A DNA stretch of 34,898 nucleotides from Bisporella sp. PMI_857 (lineage: Eukaryota > Ascomycota > Leotiomycetes > Helotiales > Helotiaceae): NCBI GenBank assembly GCA_021307315.1, contig JAJSPD010000173.1, forward strand, positions 1-34,898. Direction: 5' to 3'. The translations under genes were made by a program, and so were the position numbers. The notes beneath the pieces were generated by a model, which saw only the letters and a list, made by a program, of their open reading frames with translations, was not told the origin of the DNA and made no database searches. Every line of letters starts with the position of its first letter. Position 1 is the stretch's first letter. Positions 1 to 12,182 of this stretch are shown here, piece by piece.

Positions 1-2
1 CG

Positions 3-218
3 CCTTTATATGCACGTGTTCCTGGGTTCTTCTTTAGCCTGCGGAATCTTTTGATCAACAAAGCTGAAGATTTCAAGCTCCGCTCGAATCATTACAGAAA
101 TGACGTTCGATCGCTGGAATCGCGGACAACCCTCGATCAAGGCCAGTGCGAGGCTATCATTAACGCACTTACACATGAATTCGCTCTTGTTAGAGGCCCA
201 CCGGGGACTGGTAAGTCG
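3..218 (+). pseudogene. 5' fragment of interrupted NFX1-type helicase (up to Walker A)
   Basis: Reading from base 3, an open frame runs PLYARVPGFFF...TTLDQGQCEAIINALTHEF...GPPGTGKS and then hits a stop at 228-230. It matches, residue for residue in layout, the segment just before the P-loop of the complete helicase at 4571-10817 (PLYARGQDFLF...TSLDRGQCLALMTALTREF...GPPGTGKS). The homology stops exactly after the Ser codon (216-218). The continuation (Tyr-Leu-Gly...) is found at 12511, so these are two halves of one gene separated by about 12.3 kb. The true 5' end lies outside the window. Alone this piece would make an ATPase without a helicase core and is almost certainly inactive. Confidence 0.8.
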
Positions 219-713
219 CCTCTTTCTTGACCGTGCCTAAACGACTGCCCCCCTTTTCCCCAACACAAATAATTGGTCTAACCATTTCGGGCCCAACGCA
301 CTCGCCACGCAGAAGCTCGGAGGGAACACAGGCTACGCACGGACCCAAGTGGACCCAGCCACCGGAGGTTGAAGTCCTAACGTAAGCTAGTGTGGTAGCC
401 TGTAATTCCAACCGGTCTCCTCTAAATCATGTCATATAGGGTCGCTGGGCTCTCTTCGTGAATTGCGTGCGTTATAGAGCACAACGCAAGCAGCAACCTG
501 GGCCAATATATCTCTAAAAACTCAGGAAGAGTATTTGGAGAGAGGTAGTCTGAAGGAATGACGACACCTTGTCCCGTCGCGTACTAGGATGCACCACCGC
601 ACGTCCCTCGTCGCGTCTTCCAGGGAAATTGAGGCAAGAGGAGAGGAAGGAAATAAGATTTTTTTCGTCCTCTTCCATTTTCCTCTTACTTCACTATTTT
701 CCCAGACATCAAA
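219..713 (+). promoter_or_regulatory. Left end of insertion and captain upstream region
   Basis: There is no convincing gene here; the 73-codon open frame on the minus strand (190-411) has no recognisable motif. The last 60 bases before the ATG at 714 are pyrimidine-rich (TTTTTTTCGTCCTCTTCC and similar), typical of fungal core promoters, and the start context ATCAAAATGG is favourable. Several ACGCA-type pentamers occur between 290 and 345, but I could not show that they form an ordered repeat. Confidence 0.4.
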
Positions 714-3700
714 ATGGCTTCTCGAAATCAGAGGACCCTTAGCGTCAAGGAGAAGAAGCTAAATGATCGCATCGCAAAGCTCTCACAGGATGCACAGCGA
801 GATGACGGGACCTCTATGAAAGATACTGATGTACGACGGTGGATTGCTCCACCAATCTCGTGGAGTTACCAGAGCTTGATTGCAGCTGCGGCAACACGCT
901 TCAAAGACTTTATTGAGCTAGTGGGCCCAAAAGATCCCCGCAGTAAGCAGCGCCATTCCCACTTTGCCGTTCTCTCCTAATGGGCTGCCCCGATTTTCTA
1001 CTACTACCCGCTTTGGTGGATTTCACTAACAGTCGGCCTCTGAATCAAGTCCATATTAAAGACCCTGATGTATACTTCTGCCATGGTGCCCAGCATATCT
1101 CACTCGAAATAATCAAGTTGTTCCTCTTCTATCTGGCTCGAACCTCTTCCGGCAAATTGGATGAAAGGATTACCTCGAATACGGCGCGGGGCTACATCTC
1201 TCGCACTCTTTCGGCCATCTACCGCTTTTCGGGTAAGAAACAACTTAATGTGGAAGAAATGTCACAGGTCTATTTTTATATAACCAAGCTGGAACATGAC
1301 GGCGAATTGTCTAACAAGACTCGGGTGAAGCCAGTAGCTACGAAGAATGATCTTGATATTCTAATTGCCATGGTCTTCTCCGACGCCTTCAGTCTCAAGT
1401 TGTGTGGGATCAGGCCGGTACTCACTCTAGCTCTGTATATGAATCTCTATGTAGATTCCTGTGGCCGTGGCTCTGATCTTGCTTGGGGAGGTCCGTTGGT
1501 TGCAAAACAGCCAAATCATTGCCTCTGCTGGGACCATTGCGACTTCTACGTGGTCTGCCTGGATGAAGGTGATCCTGTCATCGCCGCCAACATTACACTC
1601 AAGTATCAGAAAGGTCAAACCACCTCGGATGCGCAGAAAACAATCACCCTTCGCCTTTTGCCGACAGTAATGGCCATGCAGGACTCTTTACGTTTACTTG
1701 TGACGTTGGCTTTGGTAGATGGCGTATTTGGACGGGGGATTACTTGGGCAGATCTTATTGCAATCGATCCTGGTAAGCGTCCAATACTTTGTGGCCACAA
1801 ATGACGCTACGGATGCTAACAGAGAATTTAAACTCAGGGGTCCATTCTCGGAGGATTCGTCAGTCGGAGAATTTTGTAGGAGTCCCTGTCTTCCGGTCAG
1901 CGGTAGGACAGCCTCTTCGCAGTGCAAAGCTTGGGGGAAATATAGTAGCTCTTGGTCGCCTAGCAGGTTTTGAATACAATGCGACGCCATACTCGTTACG
2001 CAGGGCCTACGCAAATATACTCTACGCGAACGTATCTGCTGAAGATCGACGATTCTTAATGGGCCACAAGACTAACTCGGATATATATAGCCACTATCAC
2101 TCTGCAGTGTCAACTGTCAATGTGCAGGAGATATTTCGTGGCATCCGCGCCGGCAACACTGCCGAAATGCATGGATTATCACTCAACAGAATCCAGCAAC
2201 TTCCTCAGAAATTAAGCAAGGAAGGGTGGCAGAGGGTACAGAAGGACCCTGAGATCGTTCGGGACAATCTCGAAGCGTCGCAGATCAGATCTGATCTCTG
2301 TAAGGTGTACGGATCAACCAGTGCTGCAATTCGTGCCTGTGACTCTCGCATCGAGAGTCTCATTGTTGCGACTGCACGTTTGAAAAATCGTCGAAGAGCT
2401 CTCATGGCCGCTATCTACCAAGAAGAATGGCGCATGGCGTTCGGAGGCTATGATCCTCTACAATCTACGATGAACTCGCTAGGGTCTGGATGTATGCCTG
2501 CCCAAGCTGTTCTAGCGGATGTATCCACTCAAATTCTCGAGGTTGCAAAGGACAAGAAATCTATTTATCGACCCAGCCACTTCAAGACGACTGGCCATGT
2601 TGATTCTTACGAATACGAGGGCGATGAAGAGAATGACGGCCCTGTCCACTATTCAGAGGTTGAGCTTTTATCTGCTGATACCACCTCAGCAGATGCTCGT
2701 GCCTGGATGCTCGAAGTCGCCAAAGATGAGGAAGCCGTTCGGTTGCTAGATGACTTGGAGATAATCAACGCTGTCGATTCGCGTGGGCACGAAGTTCATG
2801 ACGAGGACGCTTACGATCAGAGCTCGCTTATGACAGATAATGATTTTGAGAAGAATAGCAATCCTTCCACCAGCTCACGTCGTTGCCTTTCAGAGGGGTC
2901 CGAGGCCATCCGTCGCCATAACATCAATGACGGATTTGCAATACCAAAAAATATGACCATCACTCGGTTTCGAGATGCAGTGAGTTCGGGGGGATACACA
3001 GATACAGCGCTGTCTGATCTTATGGTCGAGGTCTTCTCTGCCGCTCACAGGTCTGGAAAATTCATCCCGGGGGAGGAACCTATGCCTGGCACGTATGCGT
3101 GTCGCTTTTCTGGGGTGGACCTGTCATCAAACTACCATGCACCTGAAGTTGCTCATTCGGCCCATTCCAAAAAGGTTCAAAAGGCTGCAAGGGACGCTTT
3201 TGAAGAATACTTATTGCCTCTTGAATCGCCCTGCTCGTATTATGCCCAAGGACCTCTCAAGCTAGCAAATCCAAAGCTGTGCGGATTCACCTCATTTATG
3301 AATCGTAGTCATCAGATCCAACATGTTTTTAAACATACACTGGCTCTCCATCAGAAAAATTACGCAGCCGGCAACATCTCTCATGGAGAGTGGCATTGCT
3401 ACTATAATGGCTGTGCAGTCCTGACAACAACTCCGACAACAAGTATTATTCGGGAGGCTCCGAAAGTTTTATTATCAACTAGTTCAATCTTCTACTTAGA
3501 ACAAGAATACCTTCGCCATTTGTACTGTGAACATCGACTTAGCCCCGTCGCCGTTGAGTTGGTCTTGTGGTGCGGTATTTGCGAGCATTTCCTGGAATGT
3601 GCTCAGTTTGGGACTACGAAAGATGATCATTTTGCCACCCATTGGGAGGAAGTATGGGGATTGATTAGAGAGCATGGATACACTGGCCAATTTGATAATG

Positions 3701-4071
3701 GGCGTCGAACCGTCCCATCCTTTTGCCCGTTTTGCCTTCATAACGAGAGCTTATCACCCACAGAGAGGATCTCGGCAACAATGAGCCAGGTCACCCGTTG
3801 TAGCTACCCTGACCACATAGCGGCGCATATTGACACCGCCGTTTCCCCATCAACTTGTTTGTGCCCTTGCTTCCCAATAACTTGTACCTATCAGCATAAA
3901 ATGCTCCCTCAGGATCTGGCGAGTCATTTGAGCAGCGTCCATGGCATAGTGATGCCCAAGACCACGCGCAAGGAACAGAAAAAGGCGCAGAAAAACGCAA
4001 GAGCACTTGGTGAAAAATCTGTGAATGTTCAAGAAGTATCAGAGAAGCCATCAAAGAGAAGGAAGCAGTAA
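714..4071 (+). CDS. DUF3435 tyrosine recombinase, Starship captain-like
   Basis: Proposed exons are 714-942, 1050-1772 and 1838-4071 (1061 aa). Both introns have GTAAGC donors and CTAAC branch sites, and the frame is kept. The N-terminal stretch (SVKEKKLNDRIAKLS, then DTDVRRW) and the VPVFRS and LGRLAGFE blocks are typical of DUF3435 proteins. Catalytic positions of a tyrosine recombinase can be placed: Arg in CGRGSD (about residue 215), YSLRR (about 369-373, Arg 372), GHK (His about 394), and the nucleophile in DIYSHYH, Tyr 404 or less likely Tyr 401. The C-terminal half has paired Cys/His clusters (CGIC...H, CPFC, CPCFP...H) and ends in a basic, probably nuclear-targeting tail (SKRRKQ). Family members excise and integrate large transposons. 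It lies convergent to the helicase gene. The first intron is inferred; the second is better supported. Confidence 0.85.
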
Positions 4072-4570
4072 GATGGTTGGTAGGAGCTTGTGTTATCATT
4101 TGTATAGGAGGGGATGTAATCTTGCTGATTAAGATAGAATACTTACATTAGCATACCAGAATGATATATTAATAAGAACATAAAATACAGCAATCTACAG
4201 TCAACCGAAACATTCAGGTTTTTAGCGATACGATCTGGGTCTTATCAATGGGATTGAAGAAAATAGTGTCTCTCCCACTCTTCAGATATACGCACTTTGG
4301 TTGGGCTTAGTATCAGAGCTAACGCCGATTTCTCCGAAGCTCCTTCTGTACTATGTTGTCTAGAAGAGGAGACAGGAGTGTGAGTACGTCCATAGTTTGT
4401 ATTTGATATTTCCGTCAAAATCTATTTTAATTTGAAACAAAACAAAGGTGGAGAGGACTTTTATACCCAGAATCCTTCTCCAAAAATGACTCTTCAAGCA
4501 AGGGTGGATCAGCGTCACGGCCCTCCATTCCTGGTTTCCCTCATACTCAATCCAAAACGGATACGGTACC
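4072..4570. other. Convergent intergenic region
   Basis: About 500 bp of AT-rich sequence between two gene ends that face each other, presumably holding both 3' UTRs. I see no gene. The 115-codon open frame on the + strand beginning at 4432 runs antisense through the last helicase exon and is a shadow. Confidence 0.5.
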
Positions 4571-7500
4571 CTAAATCTCCATGTTCATTGCACGGGTCAC
4601 GCCTCCAACTGCGGTGTGATTCTGCCCACCAACATTTGCCCCACATTCTGGGCAACGAGCCAGTTCCATTGGCATCCCACACTCACCAATTGCAAACTGG
4701 CCAGGTATCAGCAGATGTTAAAAGCATCAACCCACTAACTTACGGGATGTCCATTCTCGCAGTTGTACCAATGACCTGAATGACTCGCAATGCCCTGAGA
4801 TCCACTAACCATCGCAGCCTTGATCGCGTTAATCTCTTCTGCTGTGACTTCTTCATACCATTCTTTCTTCATTAGGCGTATCGACTCTTCGACTGCTTTA
4901 CCCAAGCTTTCAGCGTTCTGAAATGGCTGCTGGCAAACTTCTCGAGCCTCCTCCAACAGCTGCTTAGCCATCGCCGTATGAATTGTGGCTTTTTCAAGGT
5001 TCATTTTACCAGAACGACAAAAGGACTCGAATGAGCGCGATATGCTTGCATAGAACAGCGACACTTCAACAGCTAGCTTCGGTAGATTCTCGACCTGGCA
5101 TTCCTCAATAAAGCTTTTACAGCTCTGAAAGAACGGAACTGCAAGTAGGCCAGGAGTTCCGCCAGGGATTTTGATTGAAGACTTGGTGGATATCGATTTC
5201 AATGCTTGAGCAACAATAAATTTGTCATCAAGGATGAAAAATTCAGTCTTGATCTGAACCATTCGACCACCCATTGTAACTCGACGATCACGCGGGAGAA
5301 CTCGTGCGGCGTCTGTTATCGTCATATTCGCTATAAGCATATTGACGGTTGCAGTAGCGGCAGCGATCTTTCTTGCTGCGTGGACTGTAGCGTCATGGAG
5401 CTTTTGTGCTGGTTGATGTCTATCAGCCACGCTATTGCGAAACGCTTTAATGGCGCCCTCAAGCTTCCTAAATTCCGTATCTCGTTCTTTTAAAATTCTG
5501 GTGATTTCCGAAATCTTTGCCTGAGTGAGGCTTGAAGTCACATGGGTTCTGGCTTGGCGGATTGGCTGCATAATCTGCTCTCGAGTTGTCCCGAGGCTTC
5601 GCTCCAGTGTGGCAATCTGCTGCTCTAACTCCCGAAGCTCATCTCTTCCAGTTGTGAGAAACCGTTTGGACATCTCATCAATGACAGCCCTATTGATGAC
5701 CCTGTTGTATCTTTGTGTAGCGAATTGTCTGACCGGACATTTGCAATCAGGACAACAAGGTATCAACTGAGCCAAAGTTCCAGACACATCTTTGAGTCTA
5801 ATGAACTCTCCATACCCGTCAATTTCATAAACTTCTGATATACCCAACATCCCATCAAGAGATTCTGCCGTGAAGAAGTGACCACACCCAAGAACAACTA
5901 CTGGAGTCTCATCAACGTCGATTTCTCCGTAGGATTTCATCTCAAGGAAGTCGACTCGAGCTTTGAGTTTATCGGAACATTGGTGGCAAAATCCCTCCGC
6001 ACACACTTCACCACAAACTCCTGGACATTGATGGCCACATATAAGGGTCTTAGAGCAACGTTGGTTGCATGGCATACGATTGCAAGGCGCTGCGCAGGGC
6101 ATGTCACATGCCCCCTTATGTTCGCAGGACCAAGTGCAGGCCTGTACACACGGTGCACAAGATTGGTGACAACGTAATGTACATCGAGAGTGAGAACATC
6201 GAACCTGTGTCTATTAGCATATATCTATGTGACGCTAAAACATAGGTTCAAAAAGTTTAATCATTTTTCAGGCATTCAAAAGCTGCCTTTGTCATTAGAA
6301 GAGTGATAAATTGGTTTCGTACCTCGCAGGGAGCAAAACAGAGCCCACAATCCGTGCCATCATGGCATGCGCTTCGACAGGTATGATTGCAAGTACCAGA
6401 AGGTCTACCGCAGATCTTGGTACATTTCTGGTGTTTTACAATGGGATTCATATCAGGATCCTTGCCATTACATTTTCCACAACTACCTGGGCAGCGATGA
6501 CCACAAGCTAAGTTTGTTTCACAAGCTGTAGGACACTTGAAAGATGCAGTTGCTACATCCTGGAAACATGGAACTTCGACAGTGTGGTTGCAACCCGGGA
6601 CTTGCTTCTGGACCCGGACATTGCATTTGATGCTGTTAGGATCTTGCGCTCGGTAGCATGGAACATCATCCTTTAAATGGTGGCATGGAAGGTGTACATT
6701 GTCCAACAGCACCATACAAAGACCACAATCTTCCCCACAGGTCTGCTTCTGACAACCGTGGTTACAGGGCGTGTGAAGACGTTGACATGGTTGAGCGCAT
6801 TTGAAAACGTCGTGCATACTCTCAGAATGACATCTTGCAAGACATTTATGGCCGCAGTCGATCAGACGCCGATCGCAAGGGAGTTGACACCCTCCCTCTG
6901 GGCTAAGCTTCTCGAAGTCGAGTGGCTCCGCGGCTTGCATCACAGTATCCATGTGTCGAGGGCAACAGAGACCCAAGGCCTTCCCAACTGAATCAGTTGC
7001 CTCCAGCATACGGATAACCTGCGACCACATTGGTATATTCGAGTACGTATCGGTGTTTCCAATCAGATACATGCCATATTGTGCACGGCTGAGTAACACA
7101 TTGATGCGATTTGTGGTCCTGAGAAATCCCACTTTCTTCTCCTTATTACTTCGCACGAGCGAGATGATTATAATCTTGCTTTCCTCTCCTTGAAAGTTGT
7201 CCACGGTCGCAATACGAAGCAAATCGCTCAGTTTCTTCTTTTCCAGCGGTTTTCGTCTATTTCCCGCGTTTGTCTGAGCCTCTTCAGTGACAACTGTGTC
7301 TTCGTCGAATCCATCTCTCGCAAGCGTTTCTTCATCCCGATCACTCAGGACAATCTCAAAATCACTCCGCATCTTTGTTCGTAGCTTTTGCAATTGTCCC
7401 GTGTATGGTGTCAGCACTGCAATGTCACTGCTGTTGTATACGCCTTGCCGAACAATATGGCGAACGAGCGCATGCGTCATATCAACCTCCCAGTCGTTGC

Positions 7501-10500
7501 TTCGCGACTTCTGATGCCGGTCGGCGTCGGGCGATTCCTCCATGTTCTGGTGATCGAGCCAAAAGACATTCTTTCTCATTCCTACGACGTCGGGTAACTT
7601 CTTTGTCGTCTCGTGGTCGATCAAGCGCGGGTAAATGGTTGTCCGAATCAAGGTTGAAATCTCAGGCCGCATTCGCCGTTGAACATTTAATTGGGCTACA
7701 GGAAATGGTGGCCTGCCTGGCTCTCCCACCGAAAGCCGTTCAAATTGGCTGCGGTCGAGCTGATAAGGAGTCCCTTGCTTGCTTTCAAGTGATAGCCCGT
7801 GATTGTTAATCTGCGGACGTAATTGTTGGTGGTCTCCAATCTGAATGAAATGCTCAACTCTAGGAAGCAAGGCGGATATCATATGGGGCTCCATGACTTC
7901 CCCGGCTTCTTCGCATATTATTACCTTACAATGTACGCGCTGAAGGACAGAAATTCTCTTGGCTAGCCCTGTCGTAGTGACTCCAATGACATCCGCAGTT
8001 TGCAGAACTCTTCTGTCCACCTCGTCATGTATATACTCTTGTTGTTTATGAATGGCGTGACTGTCCTTGACTAACTCGAACAGCTCGTCCGTTTTATTTT
8101 CGTGGACCTCTTGTACCCAGAATTCCACCAGTCGACGCCTTTCAGATGTCGAGAGACCATGGACATTTCGACTTGCATTTTGGACAAGCTCCTGAAGAGT
8201 GGTGATCGTCTCGTCCATAGCGTTCGTCTCAATAATGTTCTTGCCTTTCGTTCCTTGATTCCAGACCTCAAAAGGTTCTTTCCCCACTGTCTTAAACCCA
8301 TCCTCGTCGAATCGGGAAAACTGAGAGAAAATACGTGGATATCTCCGCTGCAGATGAAACTTGAGGTTGGCCCAGTCTGGTTTTTTCTGTGTAGCATGTA
8401 ACGAACCCAAAACAGAGTTAATTAGCCGCTCATTATTTTCAAGCTGCTGGTACGATTTGGCAACTAAATAGCGCTCGGATTTCGTTTTCGCTTCGCCTTG
8501 AGACACGACGCGTAGATTCTTCCCCTCTAGAAGCTTCGACTTGCTTTGGCCGCCAATTCGAATAATCTTCTCAATACCAATCTCGATAAGATGTTCAAGG
8601 AACTGATCTAATGCGTGATTGGTGTAGCATCTGTACAAGGTTAAGTATTGACTTTATAAAATAAATAAAATCGTGAACTTACACTACAACCACGGGTCCT
8701 AAGTTTGCCGCCTCCTTGCAAGCTAAGAGAACACTCATCAATTTGACACCAAGGTAAGATTTTCCTGTCCCTGGGGGACCTTGGATGAAAGCAAACTCGC
8801 GAGTTAGCGCCGTCATAAGTGCTAGACACTGCCCACGGTCAAGGGATGTTCGTGCCTCAAGCTCATCAACACTAGCAACATCATCGATTGAGACTCCGGG
8901 GCTGAAAGACAGCCGATCGCCATCCGACTTCAGTATAGAATCTAACGGAAAGAGAAAGTCCTGACCCCGGGCGTAGAGTGGTGGAAGAATATCTAGCTGC
9001 TTAGCAGACTCGGTGTGGCGGTCTGGCAGAATCCATTGACGGAAGGGCAAGCGGCCGAAGCGATGCATGTTCTGAAGATTCTCCAAGATAGGAAGAAATG
9101 TGGCAAGTAGAATTCCAGGGAACTCAATTAAAGCCCCTCGTGTACCCTGGCAGCTCAGTTGAATCAGATTCTCCAAGTCTGACTGATTGCGGGTAGCAAG
9201 TTTAGTGACAATGGTTGATATATGGTCGTGAGAACTAAGGCTGTGAGATGCCTTGGGATCGGTACATTTCTCACTGACTGTGAGAAATAAAATAGAACTT
9301 TTGTTATTGATAAATGAGACGAAGCACAGTAAAGAACCTTCTTCGAGGCGTTTCGAATCTTCCCACCACTTACGCCTATCAGATGCAGACTTCTTCCGAA
9401 GAGGTTGGAGCTGGTTGAACGAAACATGCGCTTCGATACCTCGATTGCGGTTGAATGAGACGTAGGCAATGTGGGCTTTTGTATAACGATACGCTCGCAT
9501 ATCTCCAAGGCTCAGCTTTGAATTGTCAAGTAAGGTCGGGTCATCAGCGACAGAGTTGATTAAACCCCCAAGAGCCTCCTTTAACTCCCCGAAGATGTCA
9601 TGACGAAGCAGACGAAAATGTGTATCAAGGTGCCGTGCCACAGGGTCGTTGAGGAAATATGGCTGATCGAGATCTGTGCTAGGCAGAAATTCTGGATAAT
9701 CGCTTCGAATCTCATTTTCTGTTGGAAGAATCTTGATCTTTGTGATATCCCCATTTTCATTATCGTGATGTCCTCCTGGCACGATAAGTTGTCGAGGATA
9801 TGTCGACTTGACCACAGTAGTCGAGACCCCGTCGACATTCGGAGCGTCCACGTCTGCAAGCAGGCCATTTGCACGTGCTATAATGGCCCGAAGCTCACTG
9901 CTTTGATTTTTGATTACTTGGAACGCCAGAGACGTGTCGTCAATGCCCGTGGCTTCTGCCAGGTTCTGTAATGAGTTGATAAGATCTGAAAGTTCTTCGT
10001 TGAAGGCAGCTCGTTGTTCTCTCTTCAGTATTTCTCGTAGCGAAATTAGCATCGTGACAAGTGCCGTTTCCACTGAGGCTTTCGAGACATCAGAATCGCA
10101 GTATGCGTCGGCTAAGTTCGTGCAAAGACGACGAAAAAAAGGAATTGCTCTGGTTCCATTGCTGCCACTGATGAAATTGTACAAACTTCCGACGAAAGTA
10201 TCCACAGATAAACAGTCTACCATGGCTGGATGTGTAATTACTGAAAGAAAGGGCTGCGCAAGTGCAACAAAGGTAGCGCATCCATCGCTGTATGATACCA
10301 TACTCAGGAGTGCCTCGATATGTTCACGGCCGAAATTTTCTTCTGCATCAAGGTCTCGTGGGAGCATCTGTTTCCAGTCTCGATCTCCTTCGTTCAAAAT
10401 GTTGAGGGCGCCGTCCCATAGGAGTTCGATTGTTCTGGTGTCGTTTGACGTTGGAGGTCTTTTGATGAGCCTTTTCCACGAATTATAGTCCTCCCTCTCC

Positions 10501-10817
10501 CTTTGCTGCTCCGGCGTATCTGCCATTCCTCCATTTTGCTGTTTGATGCTAGTCGATATGTCGTGAGAATAGGTACAGTTATCGCCATATCGGCAATGGT
10601 CTCCCTGCTCGATAAATCGACAGATTCGAGGTCCGCCTCGTTGGATATTGCCGCCTCTACCTCCTCTAGTGCTCCGGTTCGATCTATCCCCTCTGTTGCC
10701 TGTATTCCCTCCTCTCCAGCCTCTGCCGGCCGTGCCGCGACCCTGCCTGTATCTTTCTCTTCCACCAAACCCACCTCCGGAAGTCGACCCTCGCCATTTC
10801 TCCACAGGCGTTGCCAT
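4571..10817 (-). CDS. NFX1/RZ-type zinc-finger SF1 helicase (ZNFX1/SAD-3-like), complete
   Basis: Proposed exons on the minus strand are 10817-8683, 8630-6323, 6204-4744 and 4696-4571, all in phase, giving 2009 aa. The start is the ATG at 10817 (MATPVEKW), which opens an RGG-rich stretch followed by a CCCH finger of spacing C-X8-C-X5-C-X3-H (about 68-88). SF1/UPF1-like helicase motifs follow: Walker A GPPGTGKS (about 680), CEEAG Walker B (about 951), QIGDHQQLRP (about 975), QRRMRPEI (about 1029), DNFQGEE (about 1189) and LLSRAQ (about 1224). After these come many Cys/His NFX1-type fingers (about 1265-1600), a helical region, and an RZ finger (GHWYNCENGHP...GECG...CPECG) whose second half is on the small last exon. 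Relatives act in RNA silencing (Neurospora SAD-3, fission yeast Hrr1, animal ZNFX1). That role is inferred from the family only. No broken motif was seen. Confidence 0.88.
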
Positions 10818-11103
10818 CACTATGAAGTACGTCAAAGTTGAAGTTGATTTACAATGACTGTTGTCAAAAGATAGGTTAACAATAAAAATCAACGAAATAG
10901 AAGTCATCAAGATGCTTAAAGAGCTGACTGCAGAACCTGCCATTATGCATCTGCTAACGCCGAAACAGACAATTTTAACGATTCACTTTGTGCATAGACT
11001 GTATGCACATGGTGTCCAATCCTAGGTCGATGATAAGGCTCTAGTATCGAAGTCACGCCTACCATTAAATAGCATGGTCTGATAAAGTGCGGCGCGTTCC
11101 ACG
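10818..11103 (-). promoter_or_regulatory. Upstream region of the helicase gene
   Basis: About 290 bp between the helicase ATG and the hAT derivative, with no gene visible. It contains a small perfect hairpin, GTGCATA-GACTG-TATGCAC, around 10990-11010. The proposed promoter is inferred from position only. Confidence 0.3.
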
Positions 11104-11111
11104 CCTACGCT
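11104..11111 (+). repeat. Left 8-bp target site duplication of hAT derivative
   Basis: CCTACGCT directly precedes the element at 11112 and is repeated exactly at 12175-12182. Eight bases is the diagnostic length for hAT transposons. Confidence 0.92.
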
Positions 11112-12174
11112 CAGTGCCTTTGATAGGTGGGTGGGTCGGGTTTGAGGCTTTACCCATACCCACCTGGTTTTTAAAAGGGGCTCACCCACACCCACCCGAG
11201 CAATCAGAGCACCCGCCCGTGGGTGACCCGGGTAATAATGAGACTATAAATAGAGTCACATGATACTATAAATAGAAATATATCCTCAAAAAATCTCAAG
11301 ACAAAAAGTGCCATGAACAAAAGTAATAACTTTTTAGAAAATTATTACAAAAGCTCATTTAACATCCAACTCCTAATACATTCTCCTGCCTCGATCCCGT
11401 CTTCATGAAGAGCGCTCCTGTTGTCAGGCAATATTAACTTAGCACTTGAGAAGAGCCTTTCCACTTCAGCTGACATGCCAGGAATGGAAAGAATGTCCCT
11501 GGCTAGTTGTGCTAATCTAGGGAACTCATGCGCATGAAGACCCCAATAGTACAGAGGGCCCTTCTTCTTCTCCTTTGGATCCTTAGGCTCAGGATATTCG
11601 TCAATCAACTGTGAGAGGCAATATCTGTCCCATTCATCCTTCAGAGAACTAGATCTTGATGCCACTTTTGGCCCAGTTCTCATGAAGTCGTCTAGTACAT
11701 CCGGCTCCTTTGGACTCTTAAAACAACTATTTTGGATATGCCGAAAATACATCTTTAAACACGAGGGTAGCTTGTCTTCTGCGTTTTGAAGACGGCCGAG
11801 GCAATCGTGGAGGTATAGGATGTTGGGGGACAGTCAAGAGGTCAGGATCAACAGTAATATGAGAGCCGGTACCGGACGTGGCAGTTGCATTAGATCCAGC
11901 AACAGAAACAACATCGGAATCATCCATATATAATAGAAGGAATATGCTTGTATCGGCTGAGGTGTACAGACTAAGTAATTTGAAGACCAAAGTACAAGAA
12001 TTGTAGTGAGAAAATGTTGGAATTACCAAAGCTTTGAGACCAAAATTGGGAATGCGGCCAGTAAAAACCCATGCACCTCCAGCCGACAAATCAGGATCAA
12101 GGATCCACCCAATACCCACCCAGAAACCCGGGTTTTAGGACCCCCTGACCCGGACCCACCTATCGAAGGCACTG
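11112..12174 (-). mobile_element. Non-autonomous hAT transposon (1063 bp)
   Basis: The ends are inverted repeats: left CAGTGCCTTTGATAGGTGGG and right, read in reverse complement, CAGTGCCTTCGATAGGTGGG (19 of 20 match). Both are followed by GGGTC/GACCC-rich subterminal sequence, as is common in fungal hAT elements. Flanking 8-bp direct repeats (CCTACGCT) are perfect. Inside, only the two extremities of a transposase gene remain on the minus strand, so this is an internal-deletion derivative that would need a transposase in trans. Perfect duplications and near-identical termini suggest a fairly recent insertion. It sits inside the larger 12.3 kb segment. Confidence 0.92.
11345..11927 (-). pseudogene. 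hAT transposase remnant (N-terminal scrap plus dimerisation domain)
   Basis: A start at 11927 (MDDSDVVSVAG) opens 66 codons with a basic KRRRQ patch, ending at 11727. A second frame (11752-11345) then encodes the hAT C-terminal dimerisation signature: LARDILSIPGMSAEVERLFSS, then ECIRSW. The catalytic D...D core is absent and the two pieces are in different frames, so no active transposase can be made. The C-terminus resembles, but is not identical to, that of the full transposase at 31435-33626 (LLSIPAMSAEPERLFSS...ECLRSW). Confidence 0.85.
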
Positions 12175-12182
12175 CCTACGCT
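12175..12182 (+). repeat. Right 8-bp target site duplication of hAT derivative
   Basis: Second copy of CCTACGCT, immediately after the right terminus CACTG of the element. Confidence 0.92.

Noticed and set aside
205..225. GTAAG at the left junction as a Starship TTAC-type target site
   Set aside because: The motif is in the wrong orientation relative to the captain and has no partner at the right junction.
4432..4779. 115-codon open frame on the + strand
   Set aside because: It runs antisense over the last helicase exon and intron and has no motif of its own.
7375..7809. 144-codon open frame on the + strand
   Set aside because: It is the reverse shadow of the helicase core, which is clearly coding on the minus strand.
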